The notes below the pieces were generated by a model. The model searched no databases. It saw only the letters and a list, made by a program, of their open reading frames with translations, and was not told where the DNA came from. From Dinoroseobacter sp049800835 (GTDB taxonomy: Bacteria; Pseudomonadota; Alphaproteobacteria; Rhodobacterales; Rhodobacteraceae), in NCBI RefSeq assembly GCF_049800835.1, contig NZ_JBNAFU010000003.1:62001-126000 (forward strand): DNA of 64,000 bases. Direction: 5' to 3'. Both the position numbers and the translations under genes were made by a program. Below are positions 1 to 7,747 of this stretch, piece after piece (position 1 is the first letter of the stretch; the number at the start of each line of letters is the position of its first letter).

Positions 1-1
1 C

Positions 2-130
2 CTTGAGGCAATGCGCGCGTATGGTTGCGTCGACAGCAAGAGGCTGGAATGCGATCCCGCGTCTGGATATGCTGTAGCCCGCACGAGAAAGATGTGTGCA
101 ACCCCAGTGAGGTTTGCGCTGGATAAGTGA
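2..130 (+). CDS. possible C-terminal fragment of an unidentified protein
   Basis: A reading frame is open from the left edge to a TGA at 128-130 and would encode the last 42 residues of a protein ending in FALDK. No family is recognised, and a frame of this length can stay open by chance in GC-rich DNA. The 161 bases that follow, up to pcaC, hold no gene that can be supported. An upstream pca operon gene would be expected here, but the fragment does not look like the end of PcaD, PcaQ or PobA as far as can be judged. Confidence 0.15.
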   Translation, partial: LEAMRAYGCVDSKRLECDPASGYAVARTRKMCATPVRFALDK

Positions 131-220
131 AAACGTTCGGAGAGGATGGCGTCAGCGCGGCCCTGTCGATCTGGTAGGTTGACCCTGCAACAGCAGCGCA
201 ATCTACTCAAAAACCGAGGT

Positions 221-232
221 GGTTGGACAACC
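221..232. promoter_or_regulatory. short palindrome upstream of pcaC
   Basis: GGTTGGACAACC is a perfect inverted repeat with 5-base arms and a 2-base centre, lying 59 bases before the pcaC start. It could be a regulator half-site pair, for example for a LysR-type PcaQ, but it does not match the published PcaQ motif well and may be incidental. Confidence 0.2.
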
Positions 233-291
233 GCCAATCGTTGCGGCGCGCGCCCTAAGCCGTGCCCAAACCGCACGGAGGAGCCAGCCCG

Positions 292-672
292 ATGTCAGAC
301 CGCCACGAAGACGGCATGAAAATGCGCCGTAGAGTTCTGGGCGATGCCCATGTTGACCGCGCGGAAGCGGCCAAAGACACGTTCGACGCGCCGTTCCAGG
401 CCCTGATTACCGAAGGCGCATGGGGCACTGTTTGGTCCGATGATACGATCAGTTTGCGGGACAGGTCGATGCTGACACTCGCGCTGCTCGCAGCGACCGG
501 GAATTTTGAAGAAATACCAATGCATGTCCGCGCAACCGCCAATACCGGTGCGACCAAGGACGATGTCTTGCAGGCATTTCTGCACGTGGCGATCTACGCT
601 GGTGTGCCACGTGCGAACCATGCAATCAAACTTGCCAAGGAGACCTATGCCGAGATGGAGGGTCAGGCATGA
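292..672 (+). CDS. pcaC: 4-carboxymuconolactone decarboxylase PcaC
   Basis: PcaC decarboxylates 4-carboxymuconolactone to beta-ketoadipate enol-lactone in the protocatechuate branch of the beta-ketoadipate pathway, in the cytoplasm. The 126-residue product is the normal length for the single-domain CMD family. It has the helical CMD core in its second half, including the stretch with MHVRATANTGATKDDV and the segment around VAIYAGVPRANHAIK. The ATG at 292 was chosen over an in-frame ATG at 262 because GGAGGAG at 277-283 sits at ideal spacing and because family members begin close to this point. The stop overlaps the pcaH start by 4 bases (ATGA), so the two are translationally coupled. Confidence 0.93.
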   Translation: MSDRHEDGMKMRRRVLGDAHVDRAEAAKDTFDAPFQALITEGAWGTVWSDDTISLRDRSMLTLALLAATGNFEEIPMHVRATANTGATKDDVLQAFLHVAIYAGVPRANHAIKLAKETYAEMEGQA

Positions 673-1397
673 CTGCCCCGGGCGACTACTACCAACGCAA
701 CCGTGACCTGCATCCGCCAGCAATGACACCTGGCTACAAGACCAGCGTTTCGCGCAGCCCTCGTTACGCGTTGATCTCGTTGGAGCAGACTGCATCGGAG
801 GTCACCGGGCCAGTATTCGGACACGGGGATGTGGATGTGGGCGACAATGACCTGCTGACGAATTACGCGCAGGCTGGCGCGGCGCCGATCGGCGAGCGGA
901 TCATCCTGCACGGGCGTGTTCTGGATGAAAACGCGCGTCCAATACCAAACACTTTGGTCGAGATATGGCAGGCCAATTCAGGCGGGCGATACCGTCACAA
1001 GAAAGATACCTACCTTGCCCCGATCGATCCGAATTTCGGCGGCTGCGGCAGAACACTGACGGATGCTGAAGGATACTATGTCTTTCGCACCGTGAAGCCC
1101 GGGGCGTACCCATGGCGGAACCATATCAACAACTGGCGTCCGGGCCACATCCACCTGTCCGTTTTCGGATCGGCCTTCGTTCAGCGCCTTATCACGCAAT
1201 GCTATTTCGAAGGCGACCCGTTGATCCCGCTATGTCCAATCATCCAGACGATCCCGGACACCGAGGCCATCGAACAACTGGTCGCGAAACTCGATCTGAA
1301 TGCGACGGTCCCGCTGGACAGCATTGCCTACAAGTTCGACGTGGTGCTCAGGGGGCGCCGCTCGACGTTCTTCGAAAACCGTCCGGAAGGGAATTAG
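669..1397 (+). CDS. pcaH: protocatechuate 3,4-dioxygenase beta subunit
   Basis: This is the iron-bearing beta subunit of the intradiol dioxygenase that opens protocatechuate to 3-carboxy-cis,cis-muconate using O2. All four non-haem Fe(III) ligands of the family can be placed: Tyr108 (in GGRYRHK), Tyr147 (in GAYPWRN), His160 and His162 (in RPGHIHLS). The spacing of 39, 13 and 2 residues equals that of the Pseudomonas enzyme. The 242-residue length is normal. Start overlaps the pcaC stop. It works as a heteromer with the pcaG product encoded 3 bases downstream. Confidence 0.97.
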   Translation: MTAPGDYYQRNRDLHPPAMTPGYKTSVSRSPRYALISLEQTASEVTGPVFGHGDVDVGDNDLLTNYAQAGAAPIGERIILHGRVLDENARPIPNTLVEIWQANSGGRYRHKKDTYLAPIDPNFGGCGRTLTDAEGYYVFRTVKPGAYPWRNHINNWRPGHIHLSVFGSAFVQRLITQCYFEGDPLIPLCPIIQTIPDTEAIEQLVAKLDLNATVPLDSIAYKFDVVLRGRRSTFFENRPEGN

Positions 1398-1400
1398 GAG

Positions 1401-2021
1401 ATGCCCCAAACCTTGTCCTACCTCCGGGAAACCGCCTCGCAGACGGCAGGGCCTTACGTGCATATCGGGCTGGCGCCGGGTGCAGCTGGATTTGAGATCT
1501 ATCGTCAGGAACTTGGCCGCGACATTGCCGGAGCCTCCGCGAAGGGCGAACGCATTCGTGTCGAGGGTCTGGTGATCGACGGCAGCGGCAGCCCCGTCAA
1601 GGATGTTCTTCTGGAGGTTTGGCAAGCCAATTCGGAGGGGCACTTTGCACATCCCGAAGGCGGAGGGCCAGTCGAAACCGGCTTTCGCGGCTGGGGTCGC
1701 GTCATCACGGATTTCGAAACAGGGCAGTGGGGCTTCGACACCGTCAAGCCGGGCCGCGTTCGGGGCAGAAACGGGGCCCTTCAAGCCCCTCATCTGTCTT
1801 TCTGGCTGGTAGCACGCGGCATCAATATCGGGCTCTGTACACGTATGTACTTCGAGGATGAAGCCGAGGCGAACACCATGGACCCCGTACTAAACCTGAT
1901 TGAATGGGAGACGCGCCGCGACACGCTTGTTGCAAGCCGCACTGATCGGGACGGCACACCGGTGTACAGGTTCGACATCCAGCTGCAAGGCGACGCAGAA
2001 ACCGTCTTTTTTGACGTTTGA
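1401..2021 (+). CDS. pcaG: protocatechuate 3,4-dioxygenase alpha subunit
   Basis: This is the non-catalytic partner of PcaH and contributes to substrate binding and assembly. The 206-residue protein starts with the family motif ETASQTAGPYVHIGLAP and shares the intradiol fold (LEVWQANSEGHFAHP, GWGRVITD, PHLSFWLVARG) but lacks the tyrosine/histidine iron set seen in PcaH, as expected for the alpha subunit. The ATG at 1401 directly follows AGGAG; the purine-rich AAGGGA about ten bases upstream is the more likely ribosome site. It is part of the pcaCHG transcription unit. Confidence 0.96.
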   Translation: MPQTLSYLRETASQTAGPYVHIGLAPGAAGFEIYRQELGRDIAGASAKGERIRVEGLVIDGSGSPVKDVLLEVWQANSEGHFAHPEGGGPVETGFRGWGRVITDFETGQWGFDTVKPGRVRGRNGALQAPHLSFWLVARGINIGLCTRMYFEDEAEANTMDPVLNLIEWETRRDTLVASRTDRDGTPVYRFDIQLQGDAETVFFDV

Positions 2022-2028
2022 GGGTGGT

Positions 2029-2868
2029 ATGACACATCCCTGCATCATCTGCGTTGCGATTACAGGCTCGCTGCCGCGCAAGTCCGACAATCCGGCTGTA
2101 CCAATCAGCATCTCGGAACAGGTTGAAAGCACGCACGAAGCCTTCGAGGCCGGGGCGAGCATTGTTCATGCGCATGTCCGCAACGTGGACGAGACGCCAT
2201 CATCGGACCCAGAGAAATTCGCGCGGCTGAAGGAGGGCCTGGAGCAGCATTGCCCCGGCATGATCATCCAGTTTTCCACCGGTGGGCGATCCGGCGCCGG
2301 CAGGGAAAGGGGCGGTATGTTACCATTGCGCCCCGACATGGCCTCGTTGTCTGTCGGATCGAACAACTTTCCATCGCGTGTCTATGAGAACCCACCGGAT
2401 CTGGTCGATTGGCTTGCGTCAGAGATGATCGCCTGCGGAGTGAAGCCCGAAGTGGAGGCGTTCGATCTGAGCCATATTCTCAAGGCACGAGAGATGGCCA
2501 ACAACGAGCAACTCGTCGGCACCCCGTATGTCCAATTCGTCATGGGCGTGAAAAACGCCATGCCCGCCGACAAGGCGGTTTTCGATTTTTATGTTCAAAC
2601 GGTCCATCGGCTCTTCGGACGGGACGCCCCGTGGTGCGCGGCAGGGATTGGACGACACCAATTGGAGCTGAACGAATGGGCAGTTGCGGCAGGGGGCCAC
2701 GCGCGCACCGGCCTTGAAGACAACGTGCGCCTTGACCGGTTGACCCTGGCCCCCTCCAACGCCGCGCTGGTGCGTCGCACAACTGAAATCTGCGAAAAAC
2801 ATGAAAGGCCGGTCGCAAACTGGAAACAGGCGCGCAGCATACTTGGGCTCAGGCAGGTAGCAGCGTGA
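2029..2868 (+). CDS. beta-keto acid cleavage enzyme (BKACE, DUF849)
   Basis: Members of this family condense a beta-keto acid with acetyl-CoA and split it into acetoacetate and a new CoA ester; the type member is 3-keto-5-aminohexanoate cleavage enzyme (Kce). The 279-residue protein has the metal-binding His47 and His49 (VHAHVRN), the catalytic Glu230 in GGHARTGLEDN, and FSTGGRSG for CoA/phosphate contacts. The ATG at 2029, seven bases after the pcaG stop, was chosen because upstream in-frame ATGs lie inside pcaG. Placement directly after pcaHG suggests beta-ketoadipate as substrate (beta-ketoadipate + acetyl-CoA to succinyl-CoA + acetoacetate), which would bypass PcaIJ and PcaF. The specificity is inferred, not visible. 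Confidence 0.88.
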   Translation: MTHPCIICVAITGSLPRKSDNPAVPISISEQVESTHEAFEAGASIVHAHVRNVDETPSSDPEKFARLKEGLEQHCPGMIIQFSTGGRSGAGRERGGMLPLRPDMASLSVGSNNFPSRVYENPPDLVDWLASEMIACGVKPEVEAFDLSHILKAREMANNEQLVGTPYVQFVMGVKNAMPADKAVFDFYVQTVHRLFGRDAPWCAAGIGRHQLELNEWAVAAGGHARTGLEDNVRLDRLTLAPSNAALVRRTTEICEKHERPVANWKQARSILGLRQVAA

Positions 2869-3021
2869 TACCCCCTTTGAACGCAACGGGACAACGACCG
2901 CTGCAGGGCGCTTGTCGGTTCGCTACAGCTTAAACGGAGCTTGCTGAAACGAACCGAGCACAGACAACCGAAGCTCAGTGTCGCGGCACTTCAAACCGCA
3001 ATCCGGTTACAGGCCCACACG

Positions 3022-3684
3022 TCAATCGACCTGTCCATCAACTCCGTTATCCGCGAACAACCCGGCCTTGAGGCTGGTCTCTACCAGTTCGGCCACGGAC
3101 CCGAGCCTCATCTTTTCAAGAATCCGGGCCCTGTGGTGATCCACCGTCCTGGGGCTGATGCCGAGTTGTCGGGCGATCTCCTTCGACGAATTTCTGGCAG
3201 GGTTCGTTGCGATGATCAGCGCGATTTCCCGTTCGCGGTCCGTGAGAGCTTCGTAACGGGTCAGCGTCTCGGACGTCTGGAGGTTTTCCTTGCGGCGTCG
3301 CTCGTCGGTTTTGAAGGCGGCCTCGATCCGGTCGATCAACACAGACTGTTTGAACGGTTTCTCAAGAAAATCCACCGCGCCCATTTTCATTGCCTGCACC
3401 GACTCGGGGATGCCGCCGTGTCCGGTAATAAATACAATCGGGACAGAGATATTCCGATCCTTCAGGTGCCTTTGCAGCTCAAGCCCGTTCATCTTGGGCA
3501 TGCCGTAATCTAAGATCAGGCACCCCGACGACGTATCGTCATAGGCTTCGAGAAACTCCAGAGCGGAAGCAAACGTCCGGACATGATAGCCACGCAGACT
3601 CAGCGCCCTCGACAAGGTTGCGCGGATATCTGCGTCGTCATCGACGAGAAAAACAATCATCTTTTCGTCCGCGACATCGGTCAT
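3022..3684 (-). CDS. FixJ/LuxR-type response regulator
   Basis: A two-domain response regulator of 220 residues, partner of the sensor kinase encoded just upstream. The receiver domain (about 9-125) has the acidic pair Asp15-Asp16, phospho-acceptor Asp59 in LILDYGMP, the TGHG switch threonine and the EKPF lysine. The C-terminal LuxR-type helix-turn-helix (about 147-205) includes LTDREREIALII and SSKEIARQLGISPRTVDHHR, as in FixJ and TodT/StyR-like regulators. The ATG overlaps the kinase stop by one base (TGATG); a TTG one codon upstream is possible. It converges on the BKACE gene across a 153-base gap with no gene. Target genes are not shown by the sequence; the pca and dab operons are the nearest candidates. 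Confidence 0.93.
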   Translation of the reverse strand: MTDVADEKMIVFLVDDDADIRATLSRALSLRGYHVRTFASALEFLEAYDDTSSGCLILDYGMPKMNGLELQRHLKDRNISVPIVFITGHGGIPESVQAMKMGAVDFLEKPFKQSVLIDRIEAAFKTDERRRKENLQTSETLTRYEALTDREREIALIIATNPARNSSKEIARQLGISPRTVDHHRARILEKMRLGSVAELVETSLKAGLFADNGVDGQVD

Positions 3685-5984
3685 CAAGAAGCCCCTTTCG
3701 CAGGGATCGTGAAACTGAAACGGGTCAGGCCCGCCAATCGTTCGTGCCAGATTTTGCCGCCATTCGCCTCGACAAGGGTCCGGCTAATCGACAGACCCAG
3801 GCCCATGCCGTCCCGCTTCGTTGTTTCGAACGGTGTAAACAGGTCAAGGCCTTCGTCGATACCCGGGCCGCCATCCTCCACGGTCACTTGCGCGAAGTCC
3901 CCATCGAGGTGCGCCGAAACCGTTACGACCTTGCGGGCACGTGGAGTCTCGGCAATCGATTCAACAGAGTTTCTGAGCAGGTTGACGACCACCTGTGCAA
4001 CCTGAACCCGCACCGCGCGCGCTTCGAATTCGGGCCCTTTCGCGATGAGTATCTGCACTGAATGCTGACGGGCCTCAGACAAAACAAGCCGCCGCGACTG
4101 TTCCAGCAACTCGCGCACACCAAACTCGGTTGGCACATTCTCGTCCTTGCGCACAAGAGCGCGCAAGGCCCGGATAATGTCGGCGGCCTGATGCGCCTGC
4201 TGGTCAATTTCGCCCAGAAGTCCGCGCACCTCTTCAAAGCGGTCAGGCGTGTGCCCGATCATGTATTGCGCAGCATCCGCGTTCTGAGTGATTGCGGTCA
4301 GAGGCTGGTTGAGTTCGTGCGCAAGCCCGGTCGCCAATTCTCCCATCATTTCCTGACGGGAAAAATGGGCAATCTCACGATTGAGGGTTTCGATTTTCTC
4401 TGCCGAAGCACGCGCCTGCGTGATGTCGTCGATTGTTGCAACGATGTAGTTCTCATCCGCGCCGGCCTGCTGAAAGTAGATCCCGTTGAAACTGATCCAG
4501 ACAGGCGTGCCATCCTTCGCGATCGCTTTGGCCTCGAACCCGAACGCGGCATGTTCTGCGATACTGTCACCGAATTCCTTCAGAACGTCTTCCTCATCCG
4601 GGTCCAGCAGGGATTGGAACGCAACGCCGCTCAACTGGTTTTCGGTGTATCCCAACAGTTTCGCAAAGCTCGCATTCGCGCGCAAAATACGACCCGTGGC
4701 GCTTTCGATATGGACCATTCCGCGAGAGGCCTTCTCGAAAGTCAGGCGGTACTCCGTTTCCGTTTTCTTTCTTTGGGAGATTTCGTTCACCAGCGCCGTG
4801 TTGGCGTTCTCCAGCTCCCGGTACGTGCTGGGCATCGGTTCTTCGGGATCCACCTCGCCTTGCGAGATAAGCGCAGAACGCACTGCAAAGGCCCGCACCG
4901 GGGCGTGGATGCGCTTGGCAAGCGCAAGTCCAAGGAGCGCCGTCATGACCGCAACTGCAAACGCAATCAGAGTGTTCTGGGTCCGGTTTGCCTCGATCGT
5001 TCCAATGAAATCGCTCTCGGGCGCGTAGAGGACGATGGTCCACGGGATGTCGTCCAACCCGAAGGGCATGATCAACGACACGAAACGTTCGCCCAAATGC
5101 TCGAAATCACTCTGGATTGCGGACTCAAGGGTTACACCGTCCCGGGTGAGCCGGTCTCCGAAAGCGGCGCGCGCAATCGGGTCCTTGATCTCTTCGATGG
5201 AAGGAAACTTGAGCGTTCCCCCCTCTCCGACCGTTGTCAGAAGCTCGGGGTTGGGGTGGGCGATCACGTCCCCGTTGCGATTCAGGATAAACGCGGCGCC
5301 GTTTTTACCGATCCGGAGCTGCGACAGAAAATTCGACAGTTCCTGAATCTCGATATCGACACCGACAACCCCTTGGACCTTGCCGAAAAAGTCGACGACC
5401 GGGGTGGCAGCAGTGATCCCGGGCGACTGCGATGTGAAAAAGATGTAGGGATCGGTCCAAATACTGTCGCCTTGCTCCCGCGCTTCGATGTACCAGGGCC
5501 GTGCGCGCGGGTCGTATTTGTCGTCGGGATCTATGTGTCGGCCAACATCCGAGAAAGCTTCATCACGCTGTATGAACAACGCGCGGTCAACGCTTTCCAC
5601 ATTGATGATTTTCGTCACATATTCCTTCAGCCCATTCCGTTTCACGTAAACAAAGTTGCCGTCTTCGTCTCCGTAATAGGCTCCCGCGAACTGCGGTGCC
5701 GAGCGCAATTGCTGAAACAACAGTCCTTCGAGATGGTCGCGATCCTCGCGCCGAACGATCTGGTTTTTTGCCAATGCCGTGGACAATTCCGCCGCGCTGC
5801 GCGCCGGCGACATGAACCATTTGGTGTGCTGAATCACATTGGTGCCGACGTCCACGAGCTGCGTTCGCGCATGTTCAAGCAGGGTTCGTTCGGATGTGAA
5901 ATACGATGAGAAAACAACCACTGCCACCGCAAGAAGCTGTAAACCTGCAAGCGCGAGGGCGAGAATTGCACCAAGTGACTTCAT
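3684..5984 (-). CDS. dCache-PAS membrane sensor histidine kinase
   Basis: A 766-residue kinase with transmembrane helix 1 at about 5-27, a periplasmic double-Cache sensor at about 33-325 (with the characteristic ARPWYIEA, WTDPY and SPGITAATPVV segments), transmembrane helix 2 at about 337-356, a short coiled coil, a PAS domain at about 410-525, and DHp plus ATPase domains. The phospho-accepting histidine is His556 in GLAHELNQPLTAI. The N box (NLLRNSVES), G1 (EDGGPGI) and G2 (GMGLGLS) are intact. The start at 5984 was chosen because it puts the first membrane helix at the N-terminus; an upstream ATG at 6029 lies in poorly conserved sequence. dCache domains usually bind small carboxylates or amino acids, so a carboxylate signal is a reasonable guess. 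Confidence 0.93.
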   Translation of the reverse strand: MKSLGAILALALAGLQLLAVAVVVFSSYFTSERTLLEHARTQLVDVGTNVIQHTKWFMSPARSAAELSTALAKNQIVRREDRDHLEGLLFQQLRSAPQFAGAYYGDEDGNFVYVKRNGLKEYVTKIINVESVDRALFIQRDEAFSDVGRHIDPDDKYDPRARPWYIEAREQGDSIWTDPYIFFTSQSPGITAATPVVDFFGKVQGVVGVDIEIQELSNFLSQLRIGKNGAAFILNRNGDVIAHPNPELLTTVGEGGTLKFPSIEEIKDPIARAAFGDRLTRDGVTLESAIQSDFEHLGERFVSLIMPFGLDDIPWTIVLYAPESDFIGTIEANRTQNTLIAFAVAVMTALLGLALAKRIHAPVRAFAVRSALISQGEVDPEEPMPSTYRELENANTALVNEISQRKKTETEYRLTFEKASRGMVHIESATGRILRANASFAKLLGYTENQLSGVAFQSLLDPDEEDVLKEFGDSIAEHAAFGFEAKAIAKDGTPVWISFNGIYFQQAGADENYIVATIDDITQARASAEKIETLNREIAHFSRQEMMGELATGLAHELNQPLTAITQNADAAQYMIGHTPDRFEEVRGLLGEIDQQAHQAADIIRALRALVRKDENVPTEFGVRELLEQSRRLVLSEARQHSVQILIAKGPEFEARAVRVQVAQVVVNLLRNSVESIAETPRARKVVTVSAHLDGDFAQVTVEDGGPGIDEGLDLFTPFETTKRDGMGLGLSISRTLVEANGGKIWHERLAGLTRFSFTIPAKGAS

Positions 5985-6080
5985 CCGTTCCGTACATCCC
6001 TGCGACCGCTTCCAAGCGCCGAATACCACTCAGCACCGCACAGTAAAGAAGATTTGGAACTGAAATGCACTGGTTGAATG

Positions 6081-6127
6081 CAGCGTGCACGCTGACGAAG
6101 AAGCCGCTCTGCCCCGAGGGGCAGAGC
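6081..6127. promoter_or_regulatory. two adjacent perfect palindromes upstream of the sensor kinase
   Basis: CAGCGTGCACGCTG (6081-6094) is a perfect 14-base palindrome. Eleven bases later, GCTCTGCCCC-GA-GGGGCAGAGC (6106-6127) is a perfect 10-base-arm inverted repeat. They lie roughly 97-143 bases upstream of the kinase ATG. Neither is followed by a T-run on either strand, so operators are likelier than a terminator. The core AGCGT/ACGCT recurs as AGCGTACGCT at 6223-6232. Confidence 0.45.
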
Positions 6128-6381
6128 GTGCCTGCCTGAGCCACTCACTCCCAGACAGGCATGGAAACTTCGCACTCACAAACTTCCACCGCCTTTAAAA
6201 TACATCAGACGGAACAGGCATAAGCGTACGCTGCGCCGCCGAAAGACACTATTGGAGCGATTGCCTACGTAGAATTGCCTATGCCGCGCAACTCAGCTTC
6301 GGGATGTCCTCTATCCGCACAACACGCCACGTTTGCACAGTTTGATCGCGCGGCACTGATCTTTGGTAAGCTGGTTAGCGC

Positions 6382-6418
6382 CCGGTTTCCGACAGGGCAT
6401 GGCCCTGCCGGAAACCGG
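6382..6418. repeat. long near-perfect hairpin
   Basis: A 17-base arm (6382-6398, starting CCGGTTTCCG) pairs with 6402-6418 with a single A/C mismatch and a 3-base loop (ATG). No T-tract follows on either strand. It stands in the middle of the gene-free region, about 340 bases past the end of lysR in the direction of lysR transcription. It could be a REP-like element, a factor-assisted terminator for lysR, or part of a structured RNA. Confidence 0.6.
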
Positions 6419-6761
6419 ACTGGGACATTCGATTTCCCAAACCCGAGCTTTGGCCGTTGGCCTGCCGCGGGTCAGAAGAAACCAGGAGAGTTCGGTCTGC
6501 AGGATGGCCCGATCCACGTGCCGCTCTCGGCGTCGGGATCAAGGCTAATCCGTGAGTGGTAGCAATCCGAACTCTGTGCCCACCTTCTGCCGATCTGACA
6601 CGCGCCAACGTTCCGAAGTCCGCGCAGCCAGAATGCGTGTTCAAGTGCATCAAGCAATAGGAGGACGGCCTCGTCAAAGCAATTGCTCACATCGTCCCAG
6701 ATTCTGACCTGCAGGCCCTGGATGTAGTTCTGCAATTTAGACGGTACCTGCTTTGGTTTCC

Positions 6762-7649
6762 CTAGCCGGCGCGCGCAGCTTCACCGAGAACTTCTTTCAA
6801 CAGAGGATTTGGGAACCTTCGTTTGATCGTAACCGCACAGAATACCTCCGTAATCTCGTCGAGACGGGCAAGCTCAACCAGCCTGCCCGTGGCCAGCTCG
6901 TCCTGTACGACAATCGGCGGAATGACAGCCACGCCAGCATCTGCGCGGGCCAGAAGGCGCAACATCGCCATGTCGTCCGCTTCGGCCGCAATCTTGGGAA
7001 TAAGCCCCATACGTTCGACCATCGCGTCGAACCCAGAGCGTAGCGAGGTTTCGGGCGTTGGCAGGATCAGTGGATGGGACGCAATGATATCCGTAATTTC
7101 TGTCTCGCCGGACAGGACCCGCTCCGGCGCCCCGACCAGACTGACGGGTTGCTCTGCAAGTCGGTCGACAAGGTAAAGGCTGGCTGCATCCCGGGCGGGG
7201 ACAAGGTTCGTAAGAACCACGTCCAGCGACAATGCCTCCAGCCCGCGCAAGAGCTGCTCTTGTGTACCGGAACGCAGTATGACCTCGGTATCGTCGCGGC
7301 CCATGATCGGTTCGACAAAGCCGAACTGAAAATTCCGCGACAGAGTAGCCAGAGCCCCGATCCGCAACACGTTTCGCTTCCCACCGGAGGTTTTCAGCGT
7401 CGCGGTCAGGTCTTCGGCGGCCCGAAAAATCTCGTCGGCATGGTCCAGCGCGATGCGACCGGCCTCCGTCAATACGAGGTTGCGCCCACGCCGCTCAAAG
7501 AGATCGTGGCCGAGCGATGTCTCAAGCGCCTTGATCTGAGTAGACACCGCCGATTGCGAGATGTGCAGCGCGCGCGCAGCGCCTGTCAGCGTGCCGTCTC
7601 GGGCAACAGCGCGAAACAGGCGGAGATGGTGAAGGTTCAAGATCGACAC
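6762..7649 (-). CDS. LysR-family regulator divergent from the DAB operon
   Basis: The protein has an N-terminal winged helix-turn-helix (LRLFRAVARDGTLTGAARAL, HISQSAVSTQIKALE) and a C-terminal periplasmic-binding-like effector domain; about 295 residues from the GTG at 7649. That GTG is preceded by GGTGGAA and puts the helix-turn-helix at the usual distance from the N-terminus; a TTG at 7679 is an alternative. Its divergent placement 98 bases from dabB strongly suggests it controls dabBA, in the manner of CbbR-like regulators that respond to carbon status. The effector is unknown. Confidence 0.92.
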   Translation of the reverse strand: MSILNLHHLRLFRAVARDGTLTGAARALHISQSAVSTQIKALETSLGHDLFERRGRNLVLTEAGRIALDHADEIFRAAEDLTATLKTSGGKRNVLRIGALATLSRNFQFGFVEPIMGRDDTEVILRSGTQEQLLRGLEALSLDVVLTNLVPARDAASLYLVDRLAEQPVSLVGAPERVLSGETEITDIIASHPLILPTPETSLRSGFDAMVERMGLIPKIAAEADDMAMLRLLARADAGVAVIPPIVVQDELATGRLVELARLDEITEVFCAVTIKRRFPNPLLKEVLGEAARAG

Positions 7650-7747
7650 AGTTCCACCCAATAGAACATTTTCGATCAAAATATGAAATTTTCTTGAACT
7701 ATGCCAGTGCCTATCTCAAGGCGGAACCATCACATCGGAGACCTGTC
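7650..7747. promoter_or_regulatory. lysR/dabB divergent promoter region
   Basis: This 98-base gap separates two divergent start codons. It includes an AT-rich run at about 7665-7700 (with TCAAAATATGA and GAAATTTTC, both palindromic), unlike the GC-rich surroundings. LysR proteins usually bind a T-N11-A motif in such a gap, and this run is the likely operator. A GGAG at 7737-7740 serves dabB. Confidence 0.5.

Larger units (their letters stand above)
5985..6761. other. 777-base region without a convincing gene
   Basis: Between the sensor kinase and the lysR gene, both on the minus strand. The short frames here (for example 6275-6562 on the plus strand, 6375-6677 and 6472-6735 on the minus strand) show no recognisable family, no ribosome site and mutual overlap. 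The kinase promoter must lie in the right-hand flank of its start, where two perfect palindromes stand at 6081-6094 and 6106-6127, and a third, AGCGTACGCT, at 6223-6232. A long hairpin lies at 6382-6418. The rest could be decayed coding sequence or a non-coding RNA locus; neither can be shown. Confidence 0.6.

Noticed and set aside
4062..5909. 615-codon open frame antisense to the sensor kinase
   Set aside because: The opposite strand encodes a complete kinase with all catalytic motifs. The antisense product has no family features; long antisense frames are common in GC-rich DNA with strong third-position bias.
6275..6562. 95-codon plus-strand frame in the gene-free region
   Set aside because: No ribosome site and no recognisable family; it overlaps equally weak minus-strand frames and runs straight through the long hairpin. 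Kept as non-coding.
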